From the NCBI RefSeq assembly GCF_016925495.1, contig NZ_CP070491.1:1178001-1242000 (forward strand): DNA of 64,000 bases, given 5' to 3'. Both the position numbers and the translations under genes were made by a program. Below, one piece after another: positions 1 to 15,000 of this stretch (the first letter of the stretch is position 1; every line of letters starts with the position of its first letter). Under the pieces are notes generated by a model. It saw only the letters and a list, made by a program, of their open reading frames with translations, did no database searches and was not told the origin of the DNA. Source of the DNA: Methylococcus sp. EFPC2. Its GTDB lineage: Bacteria; Pseudomonadota; Gammaproteobacteria; Methylococcales; Methylococcaceae.

Positions 1-3000
1 GCGGTGAGACGACCGTCGGCGACATCACCGTGAGCGCCGGCGAACGAGCCAAGATCAAAGCCGTTTCCGCCGCGGCAAGCTTCTCCGCGAGCTTCAGCGG
101 CAATATCGCCGTGGGCCTCAGCGGTGCGGGGGCCGAGGCGACCAACATCATCCGGACCGGGACCAATGCCTACGTTTCGGACAGCGTGCTCAACAGCGCC
201 GACGACGTGGTCATCCGCGCGGCCAATGCGTCGGAAATCCGCGCGACCATCGTCAGCGCGTCCTTCGCCGTCGCCATCGGCGGCAGCACCGCCGGGGTCG
301 GCGCCTCCATCGGCGCCGCAGTCGCCCGCAACGAGATCGGCTGGAACGCCAGCGGCCAACCCTTGAGCGAGGTGCAGGCCTATGTGCTGGATTCCAGCAT
401 CCTCGCCCGCGGCGACCTGAACCTGGTGGCTACCACCGACCAGCAGACCATAGACGCCTTCGTCTTCGCCGGCTCGGTCGCCGTGTCCGGCGGCGGCCAG
501 GTGGGCGTCGGCCTCAGCGGCGCCGGCGGCAGCGCCACCAACCGGATCGAGGTCGCGGTGCGCTCGTATATCGACGGCGACGATCCGGGCAACGACGCTA
601 CGGGGCCGCGCGGCATCCTGGCCGACAATGTGAGTCTGTCCGCGACCGACAAATCCAGGATCGACGCCACCGTCGGCAGCGCCTCGCTGGCGGTGGGCAT
701 AGGCATCGGCGCGGCGGGCGCCGCGGTTTCGATAGGCGTGGCCCTGACCGAAAACCGGATCGAGAACATCGTCGAGTCCTATATCAAAAATCCAGACAGC
801 GGCGTGACGGCCGGCCATCTGTTCGACCTGCCCGCGAGCGGTTCGGCCTCCGTGACGACCCCTCTGTCGGCGGATGCGCTGGACGATGCGGCGGCGACGA
901 CAGTGGGCGACAGGCTTGACGCCCAGGGCGACGGTCAGGTGCTCAACGCATTGCGGGGCGTGCTGGCCGCCAACGGCAAGACCGTCTCCGACAAGCTGAC
1001 GATAGCCATCGAGAACGGCACGCCGGGCAGCCGCGTGTGGACGGTCACCGACCGCGTGCCGACGCCGGATGCGGTGTTCGCCATCAAGGAAACGGGGCCG
1101 ACGCTCAAGCTTTATACCCGAGTCGGCGGCACCGATACCTTCCTGGTCGACCTGCCGGCGAACTACACCGCGACCGCCACGCCGGCATTCAACGGCTCGG
1201 CATTCGACGATGCCGCGGTACTCGACGCCAATGTCAACGACTCTTACGGCGCCAACGAGACCACCATCGACGCTGCGAGTGATTTCTTCCTGCTCCAGGC
1301 GCTGAAGAATCAGTTCCAGGCCCGGTCGATTGCCGTCGCGGGCGAGCTGAGGCTCGCTACCGTGGTGGCTGGATCGGTCTGGACGATCACGGACCTCGGC
1401 AACAGCCAGACCTATGCCCTGGAAAAGCAGGGCAGTGCGTTCAAGGTGTTCCGCACCGGCAGTACCAGCGGCAACATCGTGGTCACCGCGAGCGAGACGG
1501 CCAATATCCATGCGGTCAGCGTCGCCGCTTCCGCCGCCGTCGGCGGCGGCTTGTGGGCGGGTGTCAGCGTGAGCGGCGCCGGCGCGGATGCGCACAACAT
1601 CATCAATACCAAGACCAAGGCCTATGTGGCGGACAGCACGCTGGATGCGGCGCGTGACGTGGCGGTCACGGCCAGCAGCGGCGCGACCATAGACGCCGAG
1701 GTGGTGGGCGTGTCGGCCAGCGTGGGCGGCGGTATCGTGGGCGTGGGCGTGTCCATCGGCGCGGCGACGGCCAGCAACCGGATCGGCTGGAATACTGCGC
1801 CCAACGGCCAGCCTCTGGCCGAAGTGGACGCCTACATCCAGGGTTCCAGCGTCGACGCCGGTCGCGACCTCAGCCTGAGCGCGATGGCCAACGACACCAT
1901 TACGGCGCAAATCGACGCCGTTTCGGTGGCGCTCAGCGGCGGCCTGGTAGGGGTTTCGGCCAGCGGCGCCGGCGCGGACGTAAACAACCAGTCGGCCGTG
2001 GCGGTGAGAGCCTATATCGCCGGCAGCGACGTCGCTGCGACGCGCGACATCGCCGTGCAGGCCCAGGACACGTCCCATATCGGCGCCGAGGTCGTCGCGG
2101 CTTCGGTGGCCGGGTCGGTGGGACTCGTCGGCGGGGCCGTTGCCATCGGCGTGGGCTTGGCCGACAACACCATCGCCAACGTGGTCGAGGCCTATGTGCT
2201 GTCGGCGACGGTAAATACCACCACCGGCGATCTGCGCGTCAAGGCCCTCGAAAACGCCACCATCGACGCCAGTTCCGGGGCGACCGCGGTCGCCGCCAGC
2301 GTGAGCCTGGGCGTCACCCTGTCGGGCGGCGGCGCGGCCGCCAACGCCACGGTTCGGACCACCACCCGTGCCTATGTCGACCAGAGCACGCTGCATCTGG
2401 GCGACGACCTCTCGGTGGACGCGCAGAGCACCACGACCGCCACCGCCAGGGTGAGGGCCAACTCGGTCAGCATCGGCGTGATCGCCGTCGCAGCATCGGG
2501 CTCGGTGGCCACCGCCACCGTGACGCCCACGGTGGAGGCCTATGTCGGCCGGTCAGACGTCACGGCGGACGTGATCGCCATCAGCGCCCAAGCCAGGCCC
2601 AAGGCGACCGTCGAGGCCCAGAGCCTGACCGTCAGCACCGGCGTGTCGGTGGGCGTCTCCAAGGCTACGGCGACCGTGACACCCACGGTGAACGCCTATT
2701 TCGGCGGCGCCGGCAAGACCATCACGGCCAACGCCTTGACCGTCGAGGCCAGGAACAGTCTGCCGAGCGTCGGCGACTCTGCGAACGCGAAGGCCACCGG
2801 TTCTACCGGCGGGCTGTTGATCGGCGTCGACGCCACCGTGACCGAAGTGTCCAACAACGCCCAGGTCCGCAGTTACGTCGCCGGCGGCACGACGCTCGAC
2901 ATCGCCGGCGCCACTGCCATTTCCGCGCTCGGCGATACACGCCAGAAAGCCGTTTCCGACAGCGTCACCGTCGGACTGCTGGTGGCGGTGGGCGCCACCA

Positions 3001-6000
3001 GCGCGTCGGCGTCTTCCAATACCCTCACCCATGCCTATCTGGGCGAGGGCGTCCATTTCACCGGTTCCAGCCTGAGCATCACGGCGAACGGGAAAGACAA
3101 CAACTACGCCGAAACCACCCCCGGTTCCGGCGGCATCGTCACCGGCACATCGGCCCGGCCGTGGACCAGCAACAGCAGCAGCACTATTGCGGAGATCAAG
3201 AGCAGCGCGGCCACGCCGACGACCGTGGAACTCAGCACGCGGGGAGCGGGTACGCTGGATGTCTCGGCGGAACATACCGCGACCTTCAACACCAAGGTAA
3301 GGGCCACCTCTGTCGGCCTGATAGCCGGCGCAGGGGCCGAGAGCGACCACGACGTCATTTCCACGGTCGAGGCGGCCATCGGCAGCCATGCCGTGGTCTA
3401 TGCCAAGGACATCGCCGTCGACGCCGTCAACCGGGCCGACAAGCCCGAGCTGAGCGCTCAGAACATCGACGGCACCACCGGCGGCCTGGTCAGCGGCGCC
3501 AGCGCGGATAGCGAGATCCGCATCAACTTCACCACCCGGGTGACGGTCGGCGACCACGCCCATCTGGAAGTCAGAAACCGCCTGGCCGCGCCGGAAATCT
3601 TCGAGCTGCGCGCGCTGAACGATCTGGATCTGCACGAGAAGATCAAGCTGCTCACCGCCGGTGCCCTGTCCGGGGCGGGTGCCTACGCCGACATCCGCAC
3701 CACCAACGAGCTGGCCAAGGTCGAAATCGGCGACGGCGCGGTCCTGAAGAGCGTGGGCGATCTCGATATCTCCGCGCGTGGCCAGGCCGACGTCGACCTC
3801 AAGGCCTATGCCGAAACCTACGGCATAGGCACCGTCGCCCTGGGCGAGGCCATCGTCGAGTTGCGGCCGGACAACCGGGTCGTCATCGGCGACGCCACCC
3901 TGCATGCCGACGGCGACCTCAACCTCTCCGCCGGAACCGACACGGCATTCCAGCGGGACGAGTACCGCATCCATAGCCGCATCGACACCTTCGCCGGATC
4001 GCTGATACCCATAGACGACCTGCTGGCCCGGGGCTATCTGATCCAGACCAACACCATCGCCGTAGAAAGCGGCGCGGAACTGGAGACCGCCCGCAAGGCC
4101 AGGCTGCATGCCGAGCGCCTGGGCATACCGGTGGAAATGGAGGCCCAGGCCAAGGCGGTGAGCTGGGTCAGCGCGGTGCGCGACGCCATCAATTCCCTGT
4201 TCGGCGGGGGCACCGGCCTGGAACAGTATTCCGGCGATCTGCTGGCCGTATCCCAAGGCATAGTGGACATGGACGGCACGGTGCGCACCGGCCTCGATCG
4301 CCACAAGTCGCTGATCCTCGGCTCGGTGGACACGACTACGGGCATCGCCTCGGGCTGGGATCGGACCACCGGCACCATTACTGACTACGACGCGAACGGC
4401 ATCACCTTCACCGCCGCCCCCGAACTGATCGAGAACGATCTGGTTCAGGAACTGCGACGTGCGCAGGAGAATCTGGCCGAATTCAGCAACAACACCACCC
4501 TCAAGACCTATTACGAAAGCGAGATCGCCCGCATCCAGGCGGAACTCAAGGCCGAAGGCTTCCTGAACGACAGGTTGAACCCGAACACGGGACTGGTGGA
4601 AGGTCAGGACGCCGTCAGTCAGACCGTCATCACCGTCACCGTCGATCCGACCTGGGCCGAGGCCGGCTACATCGACGTGCGCGCCGACCAGTTGCAGGGC
4701 AATGGCGTGTTCGACGCACCGGGCGACGCCAGTGTCACCATCGTCAACCACACGCCGGCCTTCCTCAAGCTCTTGGGCATCACCATACCGGAGACCAACG
4801 GCAGTACGTTCTTCAATGGCGTGAAGCTGGGCGATGCTCTGCTCGACGCCACCCATCTAACGCTTAATTCCGCCATCGACGGACTGAATGCGGCCAACCT
4901 GAGTCTCGACAACAGCCTGCTGAGTGCGGAGGGGCTTTCCCCATTCATCAAGGAAACTGCCGCCTTTGCCCAGATTACCCAGGTCGCCGCCACGGATAGC
5001 AATGGTCCCGGGCCGACCATTACCATTACCAACGATTTCAATGCCTTGTTGCATACCGAGGCTGAGCTGGGTGCCAACGATCCGCGTGCGGGCGATTACC
5101 CGCCGCCGGACATCACGGTCGCCGGGAGGGTGAGCAATATCAACGGCACCGTCAGTTTCATCATCGCTCCGTACGGTGGAGGCCAGGCCGGCGGAGACGT
5201 CGTCATCCAAAGCACTGTCCGTTCCAAGCACTTCAACGTGATCGCCGGCGACACCTTCTTCGTCGATGGAGTCACGGAGCAGTCGGTCGGCGGGGACGGC
5301 TACGGCCGCTGGGCCGATGCGACCACCGGCTCCTACACCGGCACCGTAAGCCCCACTTATGCGCCTTATGTCGCCGACGCCGACAGCAAACCGGGGGCGG
5401 TGAGCGCCGCGCTGGCGCAGTTGCCCTCGGGCGTCAGCATCCTGGCCGACAACATCGATATCCGCGCCGAATACATCAATGTCGGCGGCATCATGCAGAG
5501 CGGCGAGCAGGACTACACGCTGACCCTGAATGCAGCGGCGCAAGCCGAGATCGACGGCTATCTCGCCGCCGGCAAGAGCGGAAAGCTGATACTCAACAGC
5601 GTCAGCACCGGCCAGTTCCTGGTGCGCTTCAACACCGCCACCCGCCGTATCGAGGTGGAGGAAGTGCGGGTCAGCGGCGGCCACATCGAACTGGAAGGCC
5701 GTGTCATGAACACCGCCAAGGGCGAGATCCGCGTACTGGGCGGCTACGGCAAGATCGACATCGTCAACGACACGAACTATGACATCCTGGTGAAGCGCCT
5801 GGACGTCGCCGAGCGCGGCGCGGGCGTATTGCTCATCAAGGACAGGGCCAAGTTCCAGGCCCAGCCGCCGGCCGCGGACTTCCAGTCCGGCGATGGATCG
5901 CGGTCGGTGACGACGGGCGACATCGTCAAGCTCGCCACCAACTACGACGCCAGCAAGGGCAAGCCGGGCGCTTATTACCAATATGTCGCCCACGGCGGCA

Positions 6001-9000
6001 CGGATGCAGCGCCCAGTCCGCTCACCACCACCCTGAATCTGAGAACCGAGGACTACGGCGACGTCACCAAGTGGCAGTTGCTGGATGTTTACGTGACGCT
6101 TTATCAGGTCGGCGCCGACGGTCGCGTGACCGTGACCAGAGACAACGGGGGCACTGCAAGCAGCAGCACGTATAACGACTTGGCCAGTTTCAATACGTCG
6201 GCCAACAAGCAATATGCCACGACTTCGGGATGGCGCTATGGCTGGCAGGTGGATGTGCAGCAGAAGGTGATCTACAGCAAGCTCTTGCAGAGCAGCGCAT
6301 GGATCGGCATCGATGCCTTGGCCGCCGATCCCGGCAACATCGAGTGGGATAGCGTGGAGGTTCAGGGCATACCGACGCTGTCGGACGAAGGGCCTTATTA
6401 CTTCCTCGACGCGGCCCACGCGACGGATCCCTACATCTATTCCACCAGCACCGACATCACCTCCGAAAAAACCACGCCGGTGGAGGTGTGGCACGATGAG
6501 GAAACCACCTGGTACGGCACCACGACCTACAAGAGCCTGATCCAGTCGGAGGAAGGCCAGGAGGTGCATCACGTCCACACCATCAAGGCCGACTATCCCA
6601 TCACCGTCAATTTCATCGGTTACGAGCAGGGCGGCGTGTCGGTGAAGTCCAACCAGGGCGGCAGCATCCTGCTCGGCGGTCCCATCCTCAACGACACCGG
6701 TGTCACGCATCTGGAGACCAATGCCCGCATCGAGCAGTTGAACGATGGCGCCTATGTGGGCGGCGCCGGCATCGAGCTGATCGCCGGATTGGGCATAGGC
6801 GGCGAAGGTCAGGAACTGTTGACGGATCAGGCCGATAAGGCCGGTGCCTACCTCGACGCCAGCACGGTGGCAGGGGACATCTATATCGAAGAGATCGTCG
6901 ACGATCTCGCCATCGGCCAGGTCGTCGCCGGTCAGGGCAACGACGTGATCATCGGCGCCCAGGGCGACATCCGGGTCGCGCAGGGCAAGCTTGGCCTTAT
7001 TCAGGGCGGTTCCCTCGATCTGGTCGCCGGCGGCAGCGTCGGTGTGGCGGGGACCCCGCTGGTGCTCGATTCCGGCGATCTGACCGCGGACAAGGTCAAT
7101 ATCACCGCGGCGGGCGAAATCCATGTGCGCGAGCGGGTAGGGGATTTGCGCGCGGAAACTATCACCGCCGGCGGCGTGGTGGATATCACCGTCAGCGCGG
7201 GCAATCTGCTCGACGGCAACCTCGTCCAGGAAGTCGACGAGCGCACCGTGGAAGAACTGCGGGCCGGGGTCTGGAGCGATCTGCAACTGACCGGCACGGC
7301 ATTCGACCAGAAGGTCGCGGACACCATCGCGGCCTACAAGGCCGCCAAGCAGGCGGAGTACCGGACCTACTGGCAGTACCGCAACACCCAGGCCAATCCG
7401 GCGGTCTACGACGCCAACCACACCCTGAATCTTTCGGTCGATGAACTGGCTTATTACACCGAGTTCTACACCGTTCAGGGGACGGCGCAGGGTAAATCGG
7501 GCGCGGAACTGGATACCTTCGTGCAGAACGCCATCGATACCCTGGAGGCTTCGCGTACCCTGCAATACCACACCTTGCACGGCCAGTACGGGCAGTACGG
7601 CAACACCTACAACGCCAGCTTCGCCTATACCCTGACGACCGAGGAACAAACCCGGTTCAGCCAGAACGGCATCTTCAAGAAATGGAGCGAGCAGGAATTG
7701 CTCAACCTGATAGGCGCGGGCCTGTTCAAGGCGGTATCGGACACCACCACCACCATCGAAGATCCCAACATCGTCGGCGCCAGCCTCGAGTTGACGGTTT
7801 CCGGCAACGTGGGCAAGACCGAGGGTCAGTCCTACATCACCCTGCCGACGACCGGCCTGTCGCCGGAAGAACGGGTCAAACTGGCGGCGGCCGAACGGGA
7901 CGACATCGTCTACCTGGGCAGCGCCCAGGCCGCGGCGGTGGTGAACTTCGACGCCGCCACACGCACCATTACCCGCACCGACGGCAACTGGACCGGTTTC
8001 TCGGCGGGCATGAACATCCTGATCGAAGGCGGCACGGCCAACCTCACCGAGGACGGCGTCTCCTATCGCATCGAGAGCGTGGCCGGCAATGTCCTCACCC
8101 TCAGCGCGCCGGTGAATCTGGCGAATGAGTCGGGCAGCAGTGTCACGATCAGGCAAGTCATCCTCGATCCGCGCGGCATCGATATCACCACGACGGTCGA
8201 TTTCGGCGGCAACACGGTCACCCGCGCGGCGCCCGGCAGCTGGCTCGACGACGGCTATCGGGTCGGCATGGCCGTGGCCCTGATCGGCGATACCGCCAAT
8301 GCCACGGCGGGCACCGCCTATCGCACCATCACCGCGGTCAGCGACACGCAAATCACCCTGGATGGCGTGGCCCTGGTCGCAGAAACGGGCAAACGGATCA
8401 CCGTCGACCAGATCGTCTCCAACGTCAGCGCGATCCAGATCAACGAACGCGAGGACGTGGATGTCGAGATCAGCGGCGTCGTCCGCGTCGAGGCCGGCGG
8501 CAAGGCCTACCTGGGTTCGGAATCCGACCTCGATGTGGATCAGGTGGTGGCGGGCGGCGATGTCCGCATCAAGACCTCGGGCAGCATCTTCAATGCCGCT
8601 GGCGCAGGTGTGGCCAATGTGGTCAGCGGCGACCTGATCCTGGAGGCGGGGGAGGGTTCCATCGGCACCGCGAGCAAGGTCTTCGTCATCGATTTGGCGG
8701 ACGGCGCTAGCCTGACGGCGCGGGCCAAGACCGGGGTTTATCTCCTGGAACAGTCCGGCGACATGAACATCGAATCGGTCTATGTCAAGGCGGGCGGCGC
8801 TTTCCTGGAAGCGCAAGGTTCCATCCTCGACGCGCTGAACAGCGATTTCACCAAGATCCAGGCCAATGTCATCGTGCTGAATGCGGGCGGAAGCATAGGC
8901 GATGCCGGTACCGGCGGCGTTCCGAACTATCTGGAAATCGATACCATAGGCGCCGGCGTCGAAAACCCGGGCTCCAACCTCACCGCGACCGCGAACGGCA

Positions 9001-12000
9001 GCATCTGGATCGCCGAGACCTTCGGCGACCTGAACGTCCGCAACGTGTTGTCCCAGACCGGCGACGTCGACCTGAAGGCGCAGGTAAGCATCCTGGATGC
9101 CGTCGATCTGGTTGATCCCTACCATCCGGAAACCAGTGCCGAAGCAAGCGGTCCGGCGAACCTGCCTGCGGCCGACATCATCGGCAACAGCATCACCCTA
9201 ACGGCAATCGCCGGTTTCATCGGCCTGAGTGGAAACGATCTGGACATCGACAGCCGCCACTCGTCCGCGACCGGCGTGCTCACGGCCAGCAGCGCCGAAA
9301 ATGCCTATATCATCGAAACCGCCGGCGATCTGTATCTCAACCAGATCGGCACGGGCGCCGGCAAGACCGCCTTCGTCACCGTGCCGGGCGGCAGCATCCT
9401 GGACGGCAACAGCGACCCCAATGGCGCCAACATCACCGGCGGCATGACCTATTTGGTCGCGGCGCAGGATATCGGCTCCGTCACGGCGTCCATCACCACG
9501 GTCATCGGCAACATCGAGTCCTGGTCGAAAGCGGGCGGCACCTGGGTGAGCAATTTCGGCGCGCTGACGGTCGGCGGCGTCGTCCCTGCGGTCGACAATC
9601 CCGCCGGCATGACGGCGGGCGGTTCCATCACGCTGTCCGCTTCCAGTCCGATCACCGTCACGGAAAACCAGCAGGCGGCGGGTGCCATCCTGGTCGTCGC
9701 CCACGACGACAACCTGGACAGCGATGCCGACGGCACGGCCACGCCCGGCGTGGACGACGATGCCGACTTCCTGATCGTCAGGAGCAACATCCGCATCATC
9801 AGCACCGGATCCAGCGTCCGGCTGCTGGCCGGCGACGATCTCAGCCTCGAAGCCGGTGCTGTGGTCCAGGCGGTGACCTTCATCGAATTGGCCGCCGATT
9901 GGCAGGGCGACATCGCCGGTCATGCATCGGGCGGGCCGGATGTCGATGCGGCCACGGCCTCCATCGCCGTGACTGGCGCGACCCTAGCCGCCGGCACCGA
10001 GGTCACGGGAAGCGCGACCGGCGAAGTGTCGGTGCAGGCTTCGTCGGTTACGGCCGGCACGAACCTGAGCCTGACGGCCGGCGCCGATCTGACGGTGGCC
10101 AACTCGTCGCTGACGGCGACGGCAGGCTCGATAGACCTGGCCGCCAACGGCGGGGCCTTGACGCTGACTACGGCTACGCTGACCGCCGGCGCCTCGATCA
10201 CCGGCACCGCATCCGCCAATATCGTCGTGCAGACCGCTTCCTTGCTCACGGCGGGAGCCGATCTGACCCTGACGGCAGGCGCCAATCTGACGGTGGCCGA
10301 CTCGTCGCTGACGGCGACGGCGGGCTCGATCAATGTGACCGCCAGCGGCGGCCAGTTGAATTTGATCAGGTCCACGCTGAGCAGCGGCGGCTCGATTACG
10401 GCAGCCGCGTCCGGCAGTCTGACGGAAGACCACGCCACGCTGCATGCGAGCGGCGGCTTCGTCAAGCTGACGGCCGGCACCGATGTGATACTGCGCAATC
10501 AAACCGACGTGAGGGCGCACACCTACGTCGACATCGACGCGATCGCCGGCCAGGTGCAGGTCTTGAACCAGACGGGCGTCACGGCGGATACGCAGTACAT
10601 CGCCGTGGACGCGGCGACGGACATTCTGGTCGAGCAGATTTCCTTCCTGCGGGCCGAAACCTTCGTCGACCTGACCGCCCTCGCGGATGCGATCACCTTG
10701 CGCGACCACGCCGAGGTCGATGCCAACACCGGCGACGTGACCGGCGAGGCCGGCACCGCCGTCACGGTCGATCTGGCGTCGACCATGACGGCGGGCGGCG
10801 CCGTGTTGCTGACCGCGAACAACGGTGCGCTCAGCGTGACCCGTAATTCGACCGTGCGCGCGCGCGGACTGAACGTCCGGGGCAGCGCGAAGACGAACAT
10901 CGATGTGGCCGATTTATCGCTGGTCGAGGCGTATACCGATGTCGAGCTGACGGCGCAGACGGGCGCCTTGACGGTGGCAGACGATGCCGCGGTCACCGCG
11001 TTGACCGGCTCGGTGAGCGGGCAGGCCTTAGCGGATGTGTCGGTGCTCGACCGCAGCAGCATCGGCGCGAGGATCGACCTGTCCCTGATCGCCGGCGACA
11101 GCCTCGTCATCGATTCCGCTACCGGTGTGTCCCGCGTCACGGCCGATACCGGCGACGTCCTGCTGCGTGCCGGCGACGATGTCTACCTGTCGCGCACCGG
11201 CATCGTCCGCGCGCTCGACAGCGACTACGTCGGCGGTGACCGTCTCAACTACGTCCGTATCGAGGGCGATACGGGCGGCGATGCCGATGCTCAGGGCACC
11301 AGCATCCTGATTGAAGGCATCGTGGAAGGCCAGAACGTGGTCATCCAGGGCAACGGCGAAGCCGACCGCATCGAACTGCGCCAGATGGTCGGGCTGGTCG
11401 GACACACCCGCATACTCGGCTTGGGCGGTGAAGACCTCGTCATCATCGACCGCCAGCCGACGCTGACCACCAGCCACAACCGGCCGTATCACCTGCTGGC
11501 GAACGGTAGCGATGGCGCGGTGCGCGACACCCTGGACATCGACGGCGGCGACCTCACCGACGCGGTGATCGTCAACGTGGTGGGCGACGGCCTGACCAGC
11601 ACGCTGATCAACGTGGTTGACAGCGGAGCGCCCGACCGGGGGGCCGATACGCTGACGATCAACGGCACGGCCGGCAACGACGTATTCCTGCTGCGTCAGC
11701 ACTTCGTCGCCTCGCTGGAGCAGACCGGCACCGATGCGAGCGGCCGGCCGATCTTCGCGAGTGAGGTCGAACGCATCAACTACGACGGCAGCATCAACGG
11801 CCGGCTGGTGGTGAGCAGCGGCGACGGCGACGATCAGTTCTACGCCGACGACAACAGCACCATCACCACCCTGGATGGCGGGTTGGGCAAGGACCTGTTC
11901 CAGATCGGCCAGGTCTTCGGCTCCAACCCGAACGGCTACGATTATCCGCCGGGTGACCGGCCCGACGACATCCGTGTGGTGGCCGACGATACGCAGAACA

Positions 12001-15000
12001 TCGACCTGAGCTCCGACCGGGACGACATCGAGCTGCTGCGCATCACGCGCGGCTGGTTGAGCCAGGGCATCGGCTATGCGCTGACGGCGGCCGGCGGCGA
12101 AGGCAACGATACCTTCAATGTCTACAGCAACAAGGCGGTGCTGAGGCTGGAGGGTGAATCGGGCAACGACAACTTCGTGATCCGCGCCTTCATCGCCGAA
12201 GACGCCATCATCGCCAACGGCGGCGGCGACGACGACAAGTTCGAATACAACATCAACGCGCCGGTCAGCATCAACGGCGGGCTCGGTTTCGATAGCGTGG
12301 TCGCGATCGGCACCGAGCGCAACGACGCCTTCATCGTCACCGAAGACGGCATCTTCGGCGCCGGCCTGAACATCCGGCTGGACGGCGTGGAAGAAGCGGT
12401 CGAGGTCGACGGCCTGGAAGGCGACGATACCTTCTTCGTGCTCGGCACGCGCAGCGACGTGGTGACCACGGTCATCGGCGGTCTGGGCAGCGATACCTTC
12501 AACGTCGCCGGCGACGTCACCCAGACGGTCATCAGCCAGGATCTGAACGGCCGCAGCGCGATCATCAACCAGGGGACCAGCAGCACGGCCGGCAATCCTT
12601 ACGACAAACTGCTGGTCGACGGCGTGGCGGTGAGCATCGCCGATCAAACCCAGGGCAAGGTGGTCATTGGCGAAAGCGACGGCTACACCGAACTGCTGGA
12701 AGATGCCGGTGCCACCGATGCCTACCAGATCTCGCTATTCGATCCCGGCACGCTGGACTCGAATACGGTGGCGTATTTGACGGTGTCGGCGGGTGTCTCG
12801 TCGACTTACGATCGCAGGCTGGCGCAACGCAACACCGCCGACGGCGGCCCGCACGAGGCCGATTCGGTCCTGGTGTCGATCGACAACGGCGCCACCTGGG
12901 TCCACGCCGCGGTGCTGAAGTTCACGGCTTCCGACTGGGCAACGCCGCAGACGGTGCTGGTCAAGGCAGCTCACGACGATGCGCGCGAGGGCGAGCGCAA
13001 GGTCATGATCAGCCACAGCTTGCTGGTGGTGGGCACCAGCGCGGCCGATAAGGCCTTGTTCGACGGCGTGGCCATCCCGAACGTGGAAGTGCGCCTGCTC
13101 GACGACGACGCGGGGGCCTTGCTGATCCGCGAGAGCGATAACGCCACCCGTGTGCTGGAAGGCGACGCCCAGAGTGCGATCGTCGACACCTACCAGGTCA
13201 AGCTCTCGGTCGATCCCACCGAGGCGGTAAGCGTCGATCTGGACTTCAGCGTGCTGGGCCAGGTCCAGATCTTCGACGCGGCGGATCCGAACGTGGCCAT
13301 CACCCGCCTGACTTTCGGACCGGGCAACAACGACTGGCGCACCCTCATCGTCAAGGCGGTGGACGACGCGGCGGACGAAAACACCGGCGTGGTCACCGTG
13401 CGCCACAGCTTCAGCACCAGCGATCCGGTCTTCGCCGACGCGGACACTGCCGAACTCGAAGTGCATGTGTTCGACAACGAGTCGGCGCGCGTGCTGGTCA
13501 CCGAGAGCAACGGCGATACCCGGGTGGTCAAGGACGGTGCCGGCGACGACTACAGCCTGCGTCTGGTGAGCAACCCCGGCGCGGAGGTTTTCGTCAATCT
13601 CTACGGCGACGGCCAGACGGTATTCACCGGCGCCAACACCGTCGGACAGGCGGACTTCCGCCTGCTGCTGCGCGATCTCGGCACGGCCCAGACCTACACG
13701 GTGGACCTCGCCAGCCACGGCACGGCGGCGGACACGATCACCCGCAGCGGCGCGAGCTGGGCGGACGACGGTTTCCGGGTGGGCACGCTGTTCAAGATGG
13801 ACGGCGGTAACACGCTATACAAGGTCAACGGCATCACGGACGTGACGAGCGGCGACGGCGTGATCAGCAGCACGATCACCTTGACTACCGCAGGAACCGT
13901 GACCGACGCCAACGGCGTATCGGTGACCCTGCAGCGCATGACCTACGCGGTCCGGTTCGATTCGGCCAACTGGGCGCAGGAGGTGAGGGTGTCCGTGGCC
14001 GCGGATTCCGACTTCGTAGCGGATGCCGCCAGCCAGTTCGTCCGCAACGAGCCGGTACGCGAGCATGTGGTCAACCGCATTGCTGGCCCGCTGATCATCG
14101 AGGGCGGCGTGGCCGAAGGCAAGGATCGCTCGGTCCGTGCGGCGGTGATGCTGCCGACCGAGCATGCCGCGCTGCCGCTTGACATCAGCAACGCGACCGA
14201 CGAGACGCAGCAGGCCGACCGCCTGAACGTGTTCAACGATTCCAGCACCGCCGACGATAGCGGCTGGATGAGCGCGGTGGAGTTGCGCAACGACGTGGTC
14301 AAGCTCGGCGACGCCGACCTTGCCAACGAGGTGCGTCCCATCAATCTGTCGGGCCTGGGCATGCGGCCCGGCGCCGACGGCAGAAGCGCCGACCTGGTGG
14401 TCGACATCAGCGAAAATCAGGACGGCAGCGGCAACATCATCATTCCCGGCGGCATCACCTTCGACGACATCGAAGTCACCGAGATCCTACTGGGCCAGGG
14501 CAATGATCGGTTCAATATCGCCGCGACCAGCACCGGCACGCCCGGTGCGGGCGACAAGCTCGTCACCGTGGTGCACGGCGGCGGCAATAAGCGCTTGGCC
14601 GATGGCACGATGGGCGGCGACACGATCACCGTCACCGGTGGCGGCGGGGTAGCTTCCCCGCTCGTGATCTACGGCGATACGGCGCAGGACGGACGCCGCT
14701 ACGATGCGCGGCCGGATCTGGGCATCTTCACCGGCAACGCGCTCCACTACGCCAACGCCGGCAACGATGTCATCGACGCCAGCGCGATCGGCCAGACGGT
14801 GACGATCTACGGCGGCGCGGGCAACGACACGATCCGCGGCAGCCAGACCGCAGATCATCTGGCCGGCGGCTCGGGCGACGACAGCATCTATGGCAACGGC
14901 GGCGGCGACCACATCTACGGCGATTCCGGCTTCAACCTCGCCTTCGACATCAGGAAGGATACTAGCGATGCGGCGGTCGTCGCCCGCCTGCTGACCGTAC

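Noticed and set aside
2553-9125. Two very long antisense open frames (767 and 1,422 codons) opposite the giant gene
   Set aside because: High GC and a strong repeat bias on the plus strand remove stop codons from the minus strand. The translations are Gly/Asp/Arg-rich without any family motif.
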